Source: Candidatus Binatia bacterium (GTDB lineage: Bacteria > Desulfobacterota > Binatia > UBA12015). From it: a stretch of DNA of 64,000 nucleotides. Both the position numbers and the translations under genes were made by a program. This document shows positions 26,123-35,947 of the stretch, one piece after another. The stretch lies in contig JAQWRY010000001.1 in NCBI GenBank assembly GCA_029243485.1, positions 124,001-188,000 of the forward strand. The letters are read 5' to 3'. Numbering within the stretch: the stretch's first letter is position 1; the number at the start of each line of letters is the position of its first letter. The notes under the pieces are model-generated. The model did no database searches, had not been told where the DNA came from, and worked only from the letters and a program-made list of their open reading frames with translations.

Positions 26123-27295
26123 ATGGCTGAAGCATTCATCGTCGGAGCCGTCCGCACCGCCGCCGGGCGCAAGCGCGGCAAACTCGCAAAGCAGCACCCC
26201 ATCGACCTCGGAGCAAAGATCCTCGACGAACTGATCGCCCGGACCGGCGCGGACGCGAACCTCGTCGAGGACGTGGTCTTCGGGTGTGTGAACCAGGTCG
26301 GTTCGCAGGGGACGAACATCGCCCGCAACGCCGTGCTGTCCTCGAGCTTGCCGGAAGCAGTGCCCGCGACGACGGTCGACCGACAATGCGGCTCTTCACA
26401 GCAGGCCGTCCACTTCGCGGCACAGGCCGTGCTATCCGGCGTTCACGACGTGGTCATCGCAGGCGGCGTCGAGGTCATGAGCCTCGTCCCGATCGGCGGC
26501 AACGCGATCGCCGGCCACAAGGTCGGGTACGGGTCACCCTACGGCGCCGGAATGAAGAAGCGCTACCCGGGCGTGAAGTTCAATCAGTTCGACGGAGCCG
26601 AGATGCTCGCCCAGCAGCACGGCATCAACCGCGCGGCCCTCGACGCCTTCGGCGTTGCCTCCCACCAGAAGGCGGCCCGTGCGACCGAAGAAGGACGCTT
26701 CCAGCGCGAGATCATGCCGATCGAGATCGAGAACGAAGACGGCGGCAAAGAGATGTTCCAGAAGGACGAGGGCATCCGCTACGACGCCAACATCGAAACG
26801 ATGGCCGGCCTCAAGTCCCTCTCCGATGCCGGACTCCTCACCGCGGGGACCTCGAGTCAGATCTCGGATGGTGCGGCCGCACTCTTGATCTGCAACGAGG
26901 AGGGTCTCGCGAAGCTCGGCCTCACCGCGCGGGCCCGCATCAAGGCGATGAGCGTCGTCGGCGCCGACCCGATCGTCATGCTCGGCGCGCCGATCCCGGC
27001 GACGGAGAAGCTTCTGTCGAAGAGCGGCACCGCGATCGGTGACGTCGACCTGTACGAAGTCAACGAAGCGTTCGCCTCGGTTCCGCTCGCCTGGGCGAAG
27101 GGCGTCGGCGCGGATGAGGGCAAGCTCAACGTGAACGGCGGCGCCATGGCACTTGGTCACCCTCTGGGCTGTACCGGCGCTAAGTTGATGACGACCCTCC
27201 TGCACGAACTCGAGCGGACCGACGGTTCGCTGGGTCTGCAGACGATGTGCGAAGGCGGCGGCCTCGCCAACGCCACGCTGATCGAACGGATCTAA
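26123..27295 (+). CDS. Acetyl-CoA acyltransferase (thiolase)
   Basis: A CAGGAG site precedes the ATG. At 390 residues this is a full-length thiolase with the catalytic triad in place: C89 (VDRQCGSSQQA), H346 (GGAMALGHPLGCTG, with C350 nearby) and C376 (MCEGGGLANA). The motif NEAFASVPLAWAKG is also present. It cleaves 3-ketoacyl-CoA to acetyl-CoA, or condenses two acyl-CoAs. The lack of a partner hydratase in the same operon means the chain length is not indicated; hydratase, dehydrogenases and SDR occur 7-10 kb downstream. Confidence 0.94.
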   Translation: MAEAFIVGAVRTAAGRKRGKLAKQHPIDLGAKILDELIARTGADANLVEDVVFGCVNQVGSQGTNIARNAVLSSSLPEAVPATTVDRQCGSSQQAVHFAAQAVLSGVHDVVIAGGVEVMSLVPIGGNAIAGHKVGYGSPYGAGMKKRYPGVKFNQFDGAEMLAQQHGINRAALDAFGVASHQKAARATEEGRFQREIMPIEIENEDGGKEMFQKDEGIRYDANIETMAGLKSLSDAGLLTAGTSSQISDGAAALLICNEEGLAKLGLTARARIKAMSVVGADPIVMLGAPIPATEKLLSKSGTAIGDVDLYEVNEAFASVPLAWAKGVGADEGKLNVNGGAMALGHPLGCTGAKLMTTLLHELERTDGSLGLQTMCEGGGLANATLIERI

Positions 27296-27321
27296 GCCGA
27301 GTCACGGCGATCGGCTTCGCG

Positions 27322-28191
27322 TCAATACGCGTCGAAGTCGATCGCCGAGAACCGGACGTGCGCCGGATCCAGCGTGCGGCCGGGCTCGCGCAGGTCGCGG
27401 TAGATCAGATTCAGCGGCGATGGCCGAGCGAACTCCGGGAGCGGGAGCCACGGCCGCCCGAACCACTCCCTCGAGCCGTCGAGCCCCATCCACAACCGCA
27501 CCGGGTTCTGCACACCGAGCCTTGGGAGCTTGCCGAGCGCACTCTGCGCGATGCACTCCTCAGCCGGGAGGCTCACGAGTTCCACCCAGATGCCGAACCG
27601 GCCCGTCGGTGCGTAGACCGTGAAACCGCCCGCACCTGCGGTTCGCCGGTACGAGCGCGCTGGACAGCCGAAGCGCCATTCGAGCTCGTTCTCGTCCCAT
27701 AGACGTTCGAAGCACGGGCCCTGGGCCGCGGCGGATGGCGGCGGCGGCGAACCGAGCCCGATCCGGACATCGAGAGGGCTCACCAGCTGGAAGCCGAGCT
27801 TCCGCACGAAGCCCGGCGTGCTCGACGCATTGGCGACACCAACCACGAAGTCGTATCCGGCCGCCGCGGCATCTGCGTACGTCGCCTCCGCGAGCCGCGT
27901 AAACAGGCCCTGCCCCTGATAGGCCGGATCCGTTGCCGTGTGCAGCGACAGAACCCCGCGCGCCTCGGCGCCGAACAGCCGCGCCCTCAAAGGCAGTGTG
28001 ACGTAGTGCGCCGCCAACCGCTCCCCATCCCAGGCGTTTCGGCCGACGGCGGAGCCGACCGGATTCTCGCAGTACGACCAGGCCAGGTAGCCCGGAGTCA
28101 AATGCGTGAAGCCGGCAAAGACCGACGACAGCACACGAGAAACCTCGGCGAGTTCACGGCCTCCAAACTCGAGGGGCCGGTCTTCAAGCAT
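27322..28191 (-). CDS. GNAT-fold acyltransferase-like protein
   Basis: The start MLEDRPLEFGG overlaps the end of the deacetylase gene (ATGCTTGA), so translation is coupled. Residues about 30-150 show a GNAT pattern: LTPGYLAWSYCENPVG, LAAHYVTLPLRARLFGAEA, LHTATDPAYQGQGLFTRLAE (the acetyl-CoA-binding QGQG loop), and VGVANASSTPGFVRKLGF. The C-terminal 130 residues form a second, GNAT-like half. Such proteins accompany exopolysaccharide and capsule loci, where they acylate sugars or peptides. Coupling to a polysaccharide deacetylase supports work on a glycan, but the acceptor is not known. Confidence 0.78.
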   Translation of the reverse strand: MLEDRPLEFGGRELAEVSRVLSSVFAGFTHLTPGYLAWSYCENPVGSAVGRNAWDGERLAAHYVTLPLRARLFGAEARGVLSLHTATDPAYQGQGLFTRLAEATYADAAAAGYDFVVGVANASSTPGFVRKLGFQLVSPLDVRIGLGSPPPPSAAAQGPCFERLWDENELEWRFGCPARSYRRTAGAGGFTVYAPTGRFGIWVELVSLPAEECIAQSALGKLPRLGVQNPVRLWMGLDGSREWFGRPWLPLPEFARPSPLNLIYRDLREPGRTLDPAHVRFSAIDFDAY

Positions 28192-29056
28192 CGCGTGCCT
28201 TCCGATCCAAAATCTCGTCGACGTAGGTGTCGAACCGCACGATACCGGCCCCGAGATCGACGACCGCATCGAGGCGCGACAACACCCTCGATCGGTTCAC
28301 GTACATCAAGGCGTTCAGGGCCGGGTTCCCCCCCAACTCCGGGTGCATGAACCGTTCTTGCTCGGTGTCGAGGTCATAGGGATGAAAGTACCCGACCACC
28401 GGTCCGCCGGCCGACAGCCGCCGCCGGATCAGGTACCGCACGAATGCCGCCGGCAGGACCCGGAAGTACACGCCGCCTGCGAACGCTAGCTTCCGCCACA
28501 CGGTGAGCGGAACTTCCCACACTCCCGACTCCATCCGGACACAAGCCGTCCCGAAGCCTTCCCAACCGTAGAGGGGATTGGCGTGCGGCAGAACGGAGCT
28601 CGAATACGTGAAACCGAGTTCCCGCAGAGCCTCGTAGGCCCAGGCCGTCTTGTCCGTGAGCGAGAAGATCGGCGCGCGGAAGCCGCGGATCTCTCCGGCA
28701 CCCGCCTTGTGCAGATCGGCCACGTTTCGCTCGAGATCCGCGCGGAAGCCGTCGGGGCCGAGTCGTTCGAGCGGCGTGTGGTCGCTCGTATGACAGGCCA
28801 GCTCGTGTCCCGCATCCACGAGGCGCGCGATCAGGTCCGGATAGCGCCGAGCCACGTCCCCCACGGTGAAGAAGGTCGCACGGACCCCATGTTTCTCGAG
28901 AAAGCGGAGGTATCCGTCCGCATTCGCGGGCACTCGCTCCGCGTACTTCGACCCGTCGGGCAGGAGGCTACGGACGTCCTCCAGATCCACGCTGAACAAG
29001 AACGATGCGGGCGAGACCTTGGGGGCCGCTTCGTGCGCTGGGCCTTGTGTCGGCAT
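28184..29056 (-). CDS. Polysaccharide deacetylase, DUF3473/XrtA-associated type
   Basis: The 290-residue protein is a NodB-homology carbohydrate esterase: FSVDLEDV (catalytic and metal acids near 24-27), RATFFTVGDVARR, GHELACHTSDHT (metal histidines H89 and H93), EIRGFRAPIFSL, and a C-terminal region (VWEVPLTVWRKLAFAGGVYFR, GYFHPYDLD) like deacetylases tied to exosortase/PEP-CTERM exopolysaccharide loci. No signal peptide is present. A GAGG site lies before the ATG; a TATAAA stretch at 29067-29072 (minus strand) with TTGCTC 18 bases upstream could be a promoter but sits very close to the start codon. It is followed by the overlapping GNAT gene. Confidence 0.88.
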   Translation of the reverse strand: MPTQGPAHEAAPKVSPASFLFSVDLEDVRSLLPDGSKYAERVPANADGYLRFLEKHGVRATFFTVGDVARRYPDLIARLVDAGHELACHTSDHTPLERLGPDGFRADLERNVADLHKAGAGEIRGFRAPIFSLTDKTAWAYEALRELGFTYSSSVLPHANPLYGWEGFGTACVRMESGVWEVPLTVWRKLAFAGGVYFRVLPAAFVRYLIRRRLSAGGPVVGYFHPYDLDTEQERFMHPELGGNPALNALMYVNRSRVLSRLDAVVDLGAGIVRFDTYVDEILDRKARDA

Positions 29057-29113
29057 CGAACCTCGCTTTATAGTGTCACCACTCGCCGGCGAGCAACACG
29101 TAGGTCGTACCGC

Positions 29114-31210
29114 TCATGCGCTAGGCTTCGCTCCGGCCGGCGACGCGACGTCGATCGGACCTAGGACTAGGGCGCGGCTCGGAACGCCCGCGGAAACCTC
29201 GATCTCGTAGCGCCCCGGGCTCACCGGCACCTCGACCGGCACCGGTACCGTCAGCGATCCGCCCGGGCCGATCGCGATGGGCAGAACGACTCGCTGAGTC
29301 TGCGCCGGCCCCACGCGCTCGCCCCGCCGGTACCACTGAACCGTCACTTCGGTGGGCCGGATCGGCGGCGCGTGGCGATACGTGGCACCCGTCGGGTTTT
29401 GAAACTCCAGCGCGAGATCTGCGCGACCGGGTGCCAGCTTTCCAGACGACGAACCGAGTCCGATCGTGAGCCGGTCGGGAGCCTCGAAAACCTCAGTGCG
29501 CGTCTCGAGCCGAAAGCCGCGAAGAGCATCGGTTCCACCGAGGTCTGTCAACGCGCGCCGTCCTTCCGGCTGTCGATCGAGCTTTTTCTGAAAACGAACC
29601 CTCTCAGCGCGATACCAGTCCTTCTCGTGGCTCAAGACGGAACCGAAGCCAAGGGCACCCAGCGCCTCCGCCGAGGCGACGCTTGGAAGACCCACCGCGA
29701 GGTGGTGCACCTGATCGTTCAGCGGAGAAGCGAACGAGTTGTAGCACGCCGAGGACGGCCGCGGGTCATAGCTCTGCAGTAGGAGGTAGCGCGCCATGGC
29801 CAACCGGCCCACCCCATTGGACACCTTGGCCATCGGCACGTGCAGCGCCGCCCCGTGCCCGACCCGTCGCAGGAGAGCCACATCGTCGGCACTCACGTCG
29901 ACGTCCCAGCCGATGAGGGCGAGAGGACGGCCGAAGCTCCACGTGCCCACCGGAGCCACGAACCGCTCTGCGACCACGGCAAGCGACACGGCCGCGACGG
30001 CCACGACCACCACCGCCCGGGGCCGTCGCTCCAGGACCGCCACCACGCCGTACCCCGCCAGGAAAGCAATCGGCACCCAGATGCCGACGGCCACCGCGAA
30101 GAGGCCCCGGACGGCGCCGAGACCCGGGACGACATCGCGCAGGAGCGGGAACAACCCGGGGAACCGCACGGAGGTGCCTGGGATCTCAAAGCCATTGGAC
30201 GACGCCCACACCACGACCAAACCGGCCGTGAGATACGCGACACGGGGATCCTCGCCGTCGGTGCGTCGCGGGCCGCGCAAGCGGTCCGCCAAGGCGACGC
30301 CGACGAGCCCCAGACTGATCAGCCCGGGGAAGTACACATGGCCCGGCAAGTAGTCCGACAACGCCATGAGGATCGTCTCTCTCCCGGAGAGGACACCCCA
30401 CATCTCGGCCGTCTCGAGATACGGCGAGAGAAAGAACCACGCAAAGCTCACCGAGACGACGGCGGCACCGATCAGCGGAGCGACCACGCCACGCAGTCGA
30501 TGACGGTAGGCGACCAGGCCGAACGAACCGTAGACGCCCACGACGAGCGCCGTTGCGAGGAGCACGTAGATCGTCTCTAGCGACTGAAGTGTGAGGAAGA
30601 ATGCGACACCGAGCGCGTTCCCCCACCCGCCGCGCGCGAACAGGCGATGCAGGAACAGAAGTGCCAGCGGAACGAAGTAGTCCGCGTACAGATACGGGTG
30701 CCCACCGTCGATAATCCGCGGCGGCACGAGCAAGAAGATCAGGCCGGCGAGAAACGCCGCTGGAGCACTCCGCGTGAAGTGGTACGACAGCGCGTACATC
30801 GCAAGCCCCGGCAGCCAGAACGTGAGCACCACAAGCAGGTTGTACGTGAGCACCGGATCTCCGGTGACAAGCCACGGGACCGCCGCGAGCACGCCTTCGC
30901 CGAACATGTGTTCACCGAGCGTGTACGACCTCGGCAGGGGGTAGCACTGCCCGTCTCCGAAGAAATTCCACGGCTCGCCCGTCAGAACGGCCGCGTTTCG
31001 AACGATCACGGAAACGACCATCTGCTGGTCCAGTCGTCCGAGGCCCCGTACGGCCGAATCGATACTCCCGTTTGCGGGGAGGAGCCGTGTCGGGTCCGCG
31101 AGCGGAGCCGCCAGGACCCAGAGGGCGACGCCGAGGTACGCGAGCGCCGCCAGCGCGAACGAGCGTCGCGCGAGAGCGCGGGAGGGGGATGGCGTCATGG
31201 GCTCGGACAT
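29114..31210 (-). CDS. Polytopic membrane protein, glycosyltransferase-like (GT-C type)
   Basis: The 698-residue protein has about 11-12 membrane helices between residues 15 and 440 and a beta-rich C-terminal domain (about 560-690) that would face the periplasm. The first loop (LRGLGRLDQQMVVSVIVRN and DGQCYPLPRSYTLGEHMFGE) is long and polar, as in GT-C enzymes where it holds the catalytic acid. HPYLYADYFVPLALLFLHRL is typical of YfhO/PMT-like membrane proteins. I cannot assign donor or acceptor. It sits between an SDR and a polysaccharide deacetylase on the same strand, which suggests glycan modification. An in-frame ATG at 31198 is an alternative start. Confidence 0.65.
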   Translation of the reverse strand: MSEPMTPSPSRALARRSFALAALAYLGVALWVLAAPLADPTRLLPANGSIDSAVRGLGRLDQQMVVSVIVRNAAVLTGEPWNFFGDGQCYPLPRSYTLGEHMFGEGVLAAVPWLVTGDPVLTYNLLVVLTFWLPGLAMYALSYHFTRSAPAAFLAGLIFLLVPPRIIDGGHPYLYADYFVPLALLFLHRLFARGGWGNALGVAFFLTLQSLETIYVLLATALVVGVYGSFGLVAYRHRLRGVVAPLIGAAVVSVSFAWFFLSPYLETAEMWGVLSGRETILMALSDYLPGHVYFPGLISLGLVGVALADRLRGPRRTDGEDPRVAYLTAGLVVVWASSNGFEIPGTSVRFPGLFPLLRDVVPGLGAVRGLFAVAVGIWVPIAFLAGYGVVAVLERRPRAVVVVAVAAVSLAVVAERFVAPVGTWSFGRPLALIGWDVDVSADDVALLRRVGHGAALHVPMAKVSNGVGRLAMARYLLLQSYDPRPSSACYNSFASPLNDQVHHLAVGLPSVASAEALGALGFGSVLSHEKDWYRAERVRFQKKLDRQPEGRRALTDLGGTDALRGFRLETRTEVFEAPDRLTIGLGSSSGKLAPGRADLALEFQNPTGATYRHAPPIRPTEVTVQWYRRGERVGPAQTQRVVLPIAIGPGGSLTVPVPVEVPVSPGRYEIEVSAGVPSRALVLGPIDVASPAGAKPSA

Positions 31211-31244
31211 GAGTTGGACGCGATCCCCTCCCCCGTTCTGCAGA

Positions 31245-32147
31245 TCATTTCAAGGCGTTCGCGATCGCCTTCATCTCATCGCCGATTCCGGTCGGAATGG
31301 TGTAGCCTTCGGGGTCGCGGATCTTCCCGATCTGGTCGCGAACCGCCTCGGCACTCACAACCTCACCCTTGCCCGCAATCCAGCCCTGCGCGAGCCCGAT
31401 GAACATCCGTGCGAACCGGCCGCCGCCGACCGAGTAGACTTCATGAGTGTACTCGCACCCTTCCGAGCAGAGGTACGTCACCAACGGCGTGACCGTCTCA
31501 GGATCCAGATAATCCGCGAGGGGACCGAGGAGCTCCTCGGTCATGCGCGTACGCGCCGTCGGCGCGATTGCGTTGCACTTCACGTCGTACTTGGCGCCTT
31601 CGACGGCCAAGACGTGCATCAAACCGACGAGGCCCATCTTCGCCGCACCGTAGTTGCTCTGGCCGAAATTGCCGAGAAGGCCGGCCGCCGACGACGTGAA
31701 GACGAACCGACCGTAGCGCTGGTCCTTCATCAACCGGAAGGCCGGCTGCGAGACGTAGAACGCGCCCTTCAGATGGACGTCGATGACGAGCTCCAGCTCC
31801 TGCGGAGAGAGCTTCACGAACGATCGGTCGCGCAGGATCCCGGCGTTGTTCACGACGACGTCGACCTTGCCGAACGCCTCGACCGCGGTCTTGATGATCG
31901 ACTCGCCACCTTCGGGCGTCGCGACCGAGTCGTAGTTCGCAGCGGCCTCACCGCCTGCGGCCTTGATCTCGTCGACGACCTGGTCGGCCATGTTACTACC
32001 CTTGCCGGTGCCGTCTGCCTTGCCGCCGAGATCGTTCACGACGACCTTGGCACCACGCTTGGCAAACTCCAGAGCGTACGTCTTGCCGAGCCCACCACCG
32101 GCGCCCGTGATGACCGCAACGCGACCGTCGAAGCGAATGTCTCCCAT
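31245..32147 (-). CDS. SDR oxidoreductase, HSD17B4-like
   Basis: The 300-residue protein has the Rossmann motif TGAGGGLGKTYA (14-25), NNAG at 100-103, S152/S153, and catalytic Y166 and K170 (SNYGAAK). VVVNDLGGKADGTGKGS is diagnostic of the 3-hydroxyacyl-CoA dehydrogenase domain of multifunctional protein 2 (HSD17B4) and its single-domain bacterial relatives. It would oxidise 3-hydroxyacyl-CoA with NAD+, following the enoyl-CoA hydratase step. The C-terminal 60 residues (GEVVSAEAVRDQIGKIRD) extend beyond the core SDR, as in this subgroup. An AAAGGAC site precedes the ATG. Confidence 0.9.
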   Translation of the reverse strand: MGDIRFDGRVAVITGAGGGLGKTYALEFAKRGAKVVVNDLGGKADGTGKGSNMADQVVDEIKAAGGEAAANYDSVATPEGGESIIKTAVEAFGKVDVVVNNAGILRDRSFVKLSPQELELVIDVHLKGAFYVSQPAFRLMKDQRYGRFVFTSSAAGLLGNFGQSNYGAAKMGLVGLMHVLAVEGAKYDVKCNAIAPTARTRMTEELLGPLADYLDPETVTPLVTYLCSEGCEYTHEVYSVGGGRFARMFIGLAQGWIAGKGEVVSAEAVRDQIGKIRDPEGYTIPTGIGDEMKAIANALK

Positions 32148-32266
32148 GCCAAAGTCCTTTCGTGTTCCGTGGCGGCGTCGCCGCCGAGATGGCGTGTATC
32201 ACCACCCGGAGGGGCGGCTCGGCTAGGACATAGCTTCCCGGCGAGAACCCTTCAAAGCTCGGGGTG

Positions 32267-33970
32267 TCAGCCCGCCTTCCCCGCCTTCTCGAGCCGCGCC
32301 CAGCTGTCCCGGAGCGAGACCGCGCGATTGAACACGGGCCGATCCGCCGACGAGTCGACCTCATCGACGGCGAAGTAGCCCAGACGCTCGAACTGCCAGA
32401 GGCTGCCCGGCTCTGCCGTGCCCAGAGCCGGCTCAACCTGGCAATCTGCCAGAACTTCGAGCGAATCAGGGTTCAAATTGCTCTTCCACTCGGGGCCGTC
32501 GGGGCTCTCCTTCGAGAACAGCCGATCGTACAAGCGCACCGTCGCCTGCACGGCGTGCTTGGCGGACACCCAGTGGATGGTCCCTTTCACCTTCCGGCCG
32601 TCGGGAGCGTTCCCGCCGCGGGTCTCGGGGTCGTACGTGCAGTGCAGCTCGACGACCTCGCCCGCATCGTCCTTCACGACATCGACGCACGTGATCAGGT
32701 AGCCCCACCGCAGGCGCACCTCTCGACCGGGCGCGAGCCGGAAGTACTTCTTCGGCGCCTCCTCCCGAAAATCGTCGCGCTCGATGTACAGCTCGCGCGA
32801 GAAGGGGAGCTTTCGCTTCCCCATCGATTCGTCCTCGGGATTATTGACGGCCTCGAGCTCTTCCTCCTGCCCTTCGGGGTAGTTCACGAGAACCACCTTC
32901 AAGGGATGAAGAACCCCAAGAGCGCGGGGCGCGCGGCGGTTCAGGTCCTCGCGGAGCGAATGCTCGAGCATCGCGATGTCGACAAGACTGTTCTTCTTCG
33001 CGACACCCAGGCGTTCGCAGAAGTCACGTATCGCCTCGGGCGTGTATCCACGGCGACGCAGACCCGCGAGCGTCGGCATGCGCGGATCATCCCATCCCTC
33101 GACACGCCCCTCTTCCACCAACTCGCGAAGCTTCCGCTTCGAGTCGATCATGTACGTGAGCTTGAGGCGTGCGAACTCGATCTGTTGCGGATGACTCGGC
33201 ACATCGAGGTTCTCTAGGAACCAGTCGTAGAGCGGCCGATGATCCTCGAACTCGAGGCTGCACAGGGAGTGCGTGATGCCTTCGATCGCATCCGAGAGCG
33301 GATGCGTGAAGTCGTACATCGGGTAGATCGACCAACGATCCCCGGCGCGGTGATGAACGATCTTGCGGATCCGGTAGAGAGCGGGATCCCGCATGTTGAG
33401 GTTGGGCGACGTCATGTCGATCTTCGCCCGAAGAACGTGCGCTCCTTCCTCGAACTCGCCTGCTTCCATACGAGCGAACAGGTCGAGATTCTCCTCGACG
33501 GAACGGTCCCGATGCGGGCTATTCTTTCCCGGTTCCTTGAAGTTCCCGCGGTACTCTCGGATCTCGTCGGCTGAGAGGCTGTCGACGTAAGCCTTCCCGG
33601 CGCGGATCAACTCGACGGCCCAGTCACGCAGGCGACCGAAGTAATCGGACGCGTAGAAGAGATTGTCGCCCCAATCAGCTCCGAGCCATTGAACGTCGCG
33701 GATGATGCTTTCGACGTAGCGAGTCTCCTCCTTCTCTGGGTTCGTGTCGTCGAAGCGGAGGTGGAACGTGCCGCCGTGCTCCGTCGCGATCCCGTAGTTG
33801 ATACAAATCGCCTTCGCGTGACCGATGTGGAGGTAGCCGTTGGGCTCGGGCGGGAATCGGGTCACGACCTTGCCGCCGTGCTTCCCGGCGCGCACGTCGT
33901 CGCTGACGATCGCGCGTACGAAATTCACGGGAGCCTCAGTCGGAGCATCGTCTTTGGGCGAAGCAGCCAT
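32267..33970 (-). CDS. glnS: Glutaminyl-tRNA synthetase
   Basis: The start [20 protein letters not shown] gives 567 residues, close to the family length; a longer upstream frame is not supported. The HIGH motif is at 48-51 ([12 protein letters not shown]), followed by [30 protein letters not shown], and the KMSKS-type SKRKL near 280. The C-terminal anticodon-binding beta-barrels end with YFAVDEVDS. It charges tRNA-Gln directly, so the organism need not rely on GatCAB for Gln-tRNA. Bacterial GlnRS is restricted to some proteobacterial and related lineages. It faces away from the enoyl-CoA hydratase gene across 91 bases. Confidence 0.97.
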   Translation of the reverse strand: MAASPKDDAPTEAPVNFVRAIVSDDVRAGKHGGKVVTRFPPEPNGYLHIGHAKAICINYGIATEHGGTFHLRFDDTNPEKEETRYVESIIRDVQWLGADWGDNLFYASDYFGRLRDWAVELIRAGKAYVDSLSADEIREYRGNFKEPGKNSPHRDRSVEENLDLFARMEAGEFEEGAHVLRAKIDMTSPNLNMRDPALYRIRKIVHHRAGDRWSIYPMYDFTHPLSDAIEGITHSLCSLEFEDHRPLYDWFLENLDVPSHPQQIEFARLKLTYMIDSKRKLRELVEEGRVEGWDDPRMPTLAGLRRRGYTPEAIRDFCERLGVAKKNSLVDIAMLEHSLREDLNRRAPRALGVLHPLKVVLVNYPEGQEEELEAVNNPEDESMGKRKLPFSRELYIERDDFREEAPKKYFRLAPGREVRLRWGYLITCVDVVKDDAGEVVELHCTYDPETRGGNAPDGRKVKGTIHWVSAKHAVQATVRLYDRLFSKESPDGPEWKSNLNPDSLEVLADCQVEPALGTAEPGSLWQFERLGYFAVDEVDSSADRPVFNRAVSLRDSWARLEKAGKAG

Positions 33971-34061
33971 CGGCAGTAGGATAGGAGGAACCACCCCACA
34001 TGGCCAGACGGCGCCGGGTCCGGATTGCGAAGATCGTGCAGGGAACGGTAAGCCGTAGCCC

Positions 34062-34868
34062 ATGGAACCCGCGCTGCTGGTCGAAAGAGAGGGGCACATC
34101 GTCACGCTGACGCTGAATCGTCCCGCCCGGAAGAACGCCTTCAATCCAGAGGTCCTCTGCCGCCTCTGCGACGCCTTCGACATGATCGACGAGGATGACG
34201 ACATCCGGGTCGCGATCCTGACGGGCGCCGAGGGTAACTTCTCCGCCGGCGCCGATCTCGACCAGCTCGTGACCAAGATGATGAAGGGCCTCCCGCCCGA
34301 GGACGAGTGGGACGAACGCGTCCGCGCCGACTACGGGATCCTCTACAAAGGCTTCCTGAAGGACCGGTACGTGACCAAACCTCTGATAGCCGCGATCGAG
34401 GGCGCCTGCTACGCCGGCGGCACCGAGATCCTGCAGGGAATCGACATCCGGGTCGCGGGCGAGAGCGCCAAGATCGCGATCTCCGAGGTGAAGCGCGGCC
34501 TCTTCCCGATGGCGGGCTCCACGGTCCGTCTCCGTCGGCAGATCGCGTTCACCCACGCGATGGAGATCCTCCTGGTCGGCGACCCGCTCACAGCCGCCGA
34601 GGCTGCGCGGATCGGTCTCATCGGGCAGGTGGTGCCGGACGGCCAGGCCCTTGCCAAGGCGAAGGAAATCGCCGGCAAAATCGCAGCCAACGGACCCCTC
34701 GCGGTGAAGAACATCAAGCTGTCGGTGATCGAGAGTGAGTTCCTCTCCGAGGCGGAGGCCTACAAGCGCGAGCAAGAGCTCGGCATGGAAGTCATGTCGA
34801 GCGCAGACGCGCGCGAAGGCCCCAAGGCGTTCCTCGAAAAGCGTCCGCCGAACTACAAGGGCCGCTGA
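34062..34868 (+). CDS. Enoyl-CoA hydratase/isomerase
   Basis: This 268-residue crotonase-fold protein has the oxyanion-hole segments [11 protein letters not shown] (about 60-70) and [17 protein letters not shown] (about 112-128, with the Glu of the GGxE motif) and the [10 protein letters not shown] region. The GTEI sequence replaces the usual GGGxELA, as seen in several divergent crotonases, so hydratase activity is likely but isomerase activity is possible. The end, [18 protein letters not shown], is the standard hydratase tail. Together with SDR and thiolase it completes a beta-oxidation set within the window, though the genes are not one operon. Confidence 0.9.
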   Translation: MEPALLVEREGHIVTLTLNRPARKNAFNPEVLCRLCDAFDMIDEDDDIRVAILTGAEGNFSAGADLDQLVTKMMKGLPPEDEWDERVRADYGILYKGFLKDRYVTKPLIAAIEGACYAGGTEILQGIDIRVAGESAKIAISEVKRGLFPMAGSTVRLRRQIAFTHAMEILLVGDPLTAAEAARIGLIGQVVPDGQALAKAKEIAGKIAANGPLAVKNIKLSVIESEFLSEAEAYKREQELGMEVMSSADAREGPKAFLEKRPPNYKGR

Positions 34869-34878
34869 GCCCGGCGCC

Positions 34879-35748
34879 CTACTCCGCGACCGCCGGTGCG
34901 GCCGTGGGCTGAGGTGCCCCCGTATTGCTGCCCTCGGTGACGGCGACCTTCGTCACCGGAATCCATACGTCGAGGATCGCGCGGAGCTGGCCGTCGGCTC
35001 GAAGCGTCTTCAGCGCACCGTTCAGCTCGCCCGCCAGCTTCTCGTCGCCTGCCCGAACGGCCCACGCGAGATACTCCTTGGTGAGCGGACGGTAGATGCC
35101 CGCAAGCGCATCGTCACGCGTGTTCGGGCGGCCCGTGAGCCGCCACACCGTGGGCGCGTCGTGGACGAAGTAGTCGATGTCGCCGGCCTTGAGAGCGGCC
35201 GTACCCGCCTCCACGGTGTCGTATCCCACGACCGTCGCGTCCGGGACGTTCTTCTTCGCCCAGCCTTCTCCGGTTGTGCCCTTCTTGACGCCCACGCGGG
35301 ACTCTTTGGCACCAATCTCGTCGGGGTCGACGGAGCGACCGAGATCGTCCGCGCGGATCAGAGCCATCTGCCCGACGCGGAGGTAGGGGTCGGTGAAGAG
35401 CACCTTCTTGGAACGCTCTTCGGTGATCGACAGCCCGGACATGACGACCTCGACCTTCCCGGCCTCGAGAGCCGGCACCAGGTCGGGGAACTTCATGGGC
35501 ACGAACACGATCTTTGAATCGAGGATCTTCCCGACGGCGAGGGCGAGGTCCGCCTCGGCCCCGGTCGGCTTGCCGTCCTTCGAGAAGGCCAGCGGGGCAT
35601 AGCTCTCGGAGATTCCGACCCGCAGCTCTTTGGCCCCCGCGGTGTCGCCACCCAGCGCAACGGCTGGGACCGCGAGCAAAGTCGCGAGCCATTTTCGGAC
35701 CGATTGCACCCGGCGCGGGCGCCCCTCCAAGACCGTTTTACCCTGCAT
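34879..35748 (-). CDS. Periplasmic solute-binding protein, amino-acid type (SBP_bac_3)
   Basis: The ATG at 35748 has AGGAGG seven bases upstream. The 289-residue protein has a signal region (WLATLLAVPAVALGGDTAGA, about 20-39) with a long N-terminal extension and no lipobox. The SBP_bac_3 core starts ELRVGISESYAPLAFSKDG and contains KVEVVMSGLSITEERSKKVLF, RVGVKKGTTGE, and GDIDYFVHDAPTVW. This family binds polar amino acids for ABC import, or acts as a cyclohexadienyl dehydratase or transglycosylase partner. No ABC permease or ATPase gene is adjacent, so it is an orphan receptor or delivers to a distant transporter. An 11-bp hairpin overlaps its ribosome site. Confidence 0.9.
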   Translation of the reverse strand: MQGKTVLEGRPRRVQSVRKWLATLLAVPAVALGGDTAGAKELRVGISESYAPLAFSKDGKPTGAEADLALAVGKILDSKIVFVPMKFPDLVPALEAGKVEVVMSGLSITEERSKKVLFTDPYLRVGQMALIRADDLGRSVDPDEIGAKESRVGVKKGTTGEGWAKKNVPDATVVGYDTVEAGTAALKAGDIDYFVHDAPTVWRLTGRPNTRDDALAGIYRPLTKEYLAWAVRAGDEKLAGELNGALKTLRADGQLRAILDVWIPVTKVAVTEGSNTGAPQPTAAPAVAE

Positions 35749-35757
35749 TCGTCTGCC

Positions 35758-35793
35758 TCCTCTCGCCTCCGCTCACCACCGCAGGCGAGAGGA
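35758..35793 (-). promoter_or_regulatory. Hairpin sequestering the ribosome site of the solute-binding protein
   Basis: On the minus strand TCCTCTCGCCT and AGGCGAGAGGA form a perfect 11-bp stem with a 14-base loop. The downstream arm contains the first four bases of the AGGAGG Shine-Dalgarno sequence (35756-35761), which is ideally placed before ATG 35748. Folding would therefore hide the ribosome site. It could be a translational switch, or the same dyad could bind a protein in DNA form. Confidence 0.55.
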
Positions 35794-35947
35794 AGCCTAC
35801 TTCCTCACGAGGCGCCCGGCAACGCCGGCGGTCACACGAACCGGCGGCGCCCTCGCCCGTGGCACACGACGCCCGCCATCGCGAGCGGCCTGTTGTTGAG
35901 GCCGGAGCGACACTTGCTATCCAAACGGCAGCGCCACAGGAGCCCAC

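Noticed and set aside
28831-28850. tRNA-like T-loop sequences (several GATTCGAGTC-like strings in the window, for example near 8830)
   Set aside because: No matching acceptor, D or anticodon stems around them.
33971-34276. N-terminal extension of glnS by about 100 residues
   Set aside because: It is antisense to the enoyl-CoA hydratase start, has unlike composition, and would make GlnRS too long.
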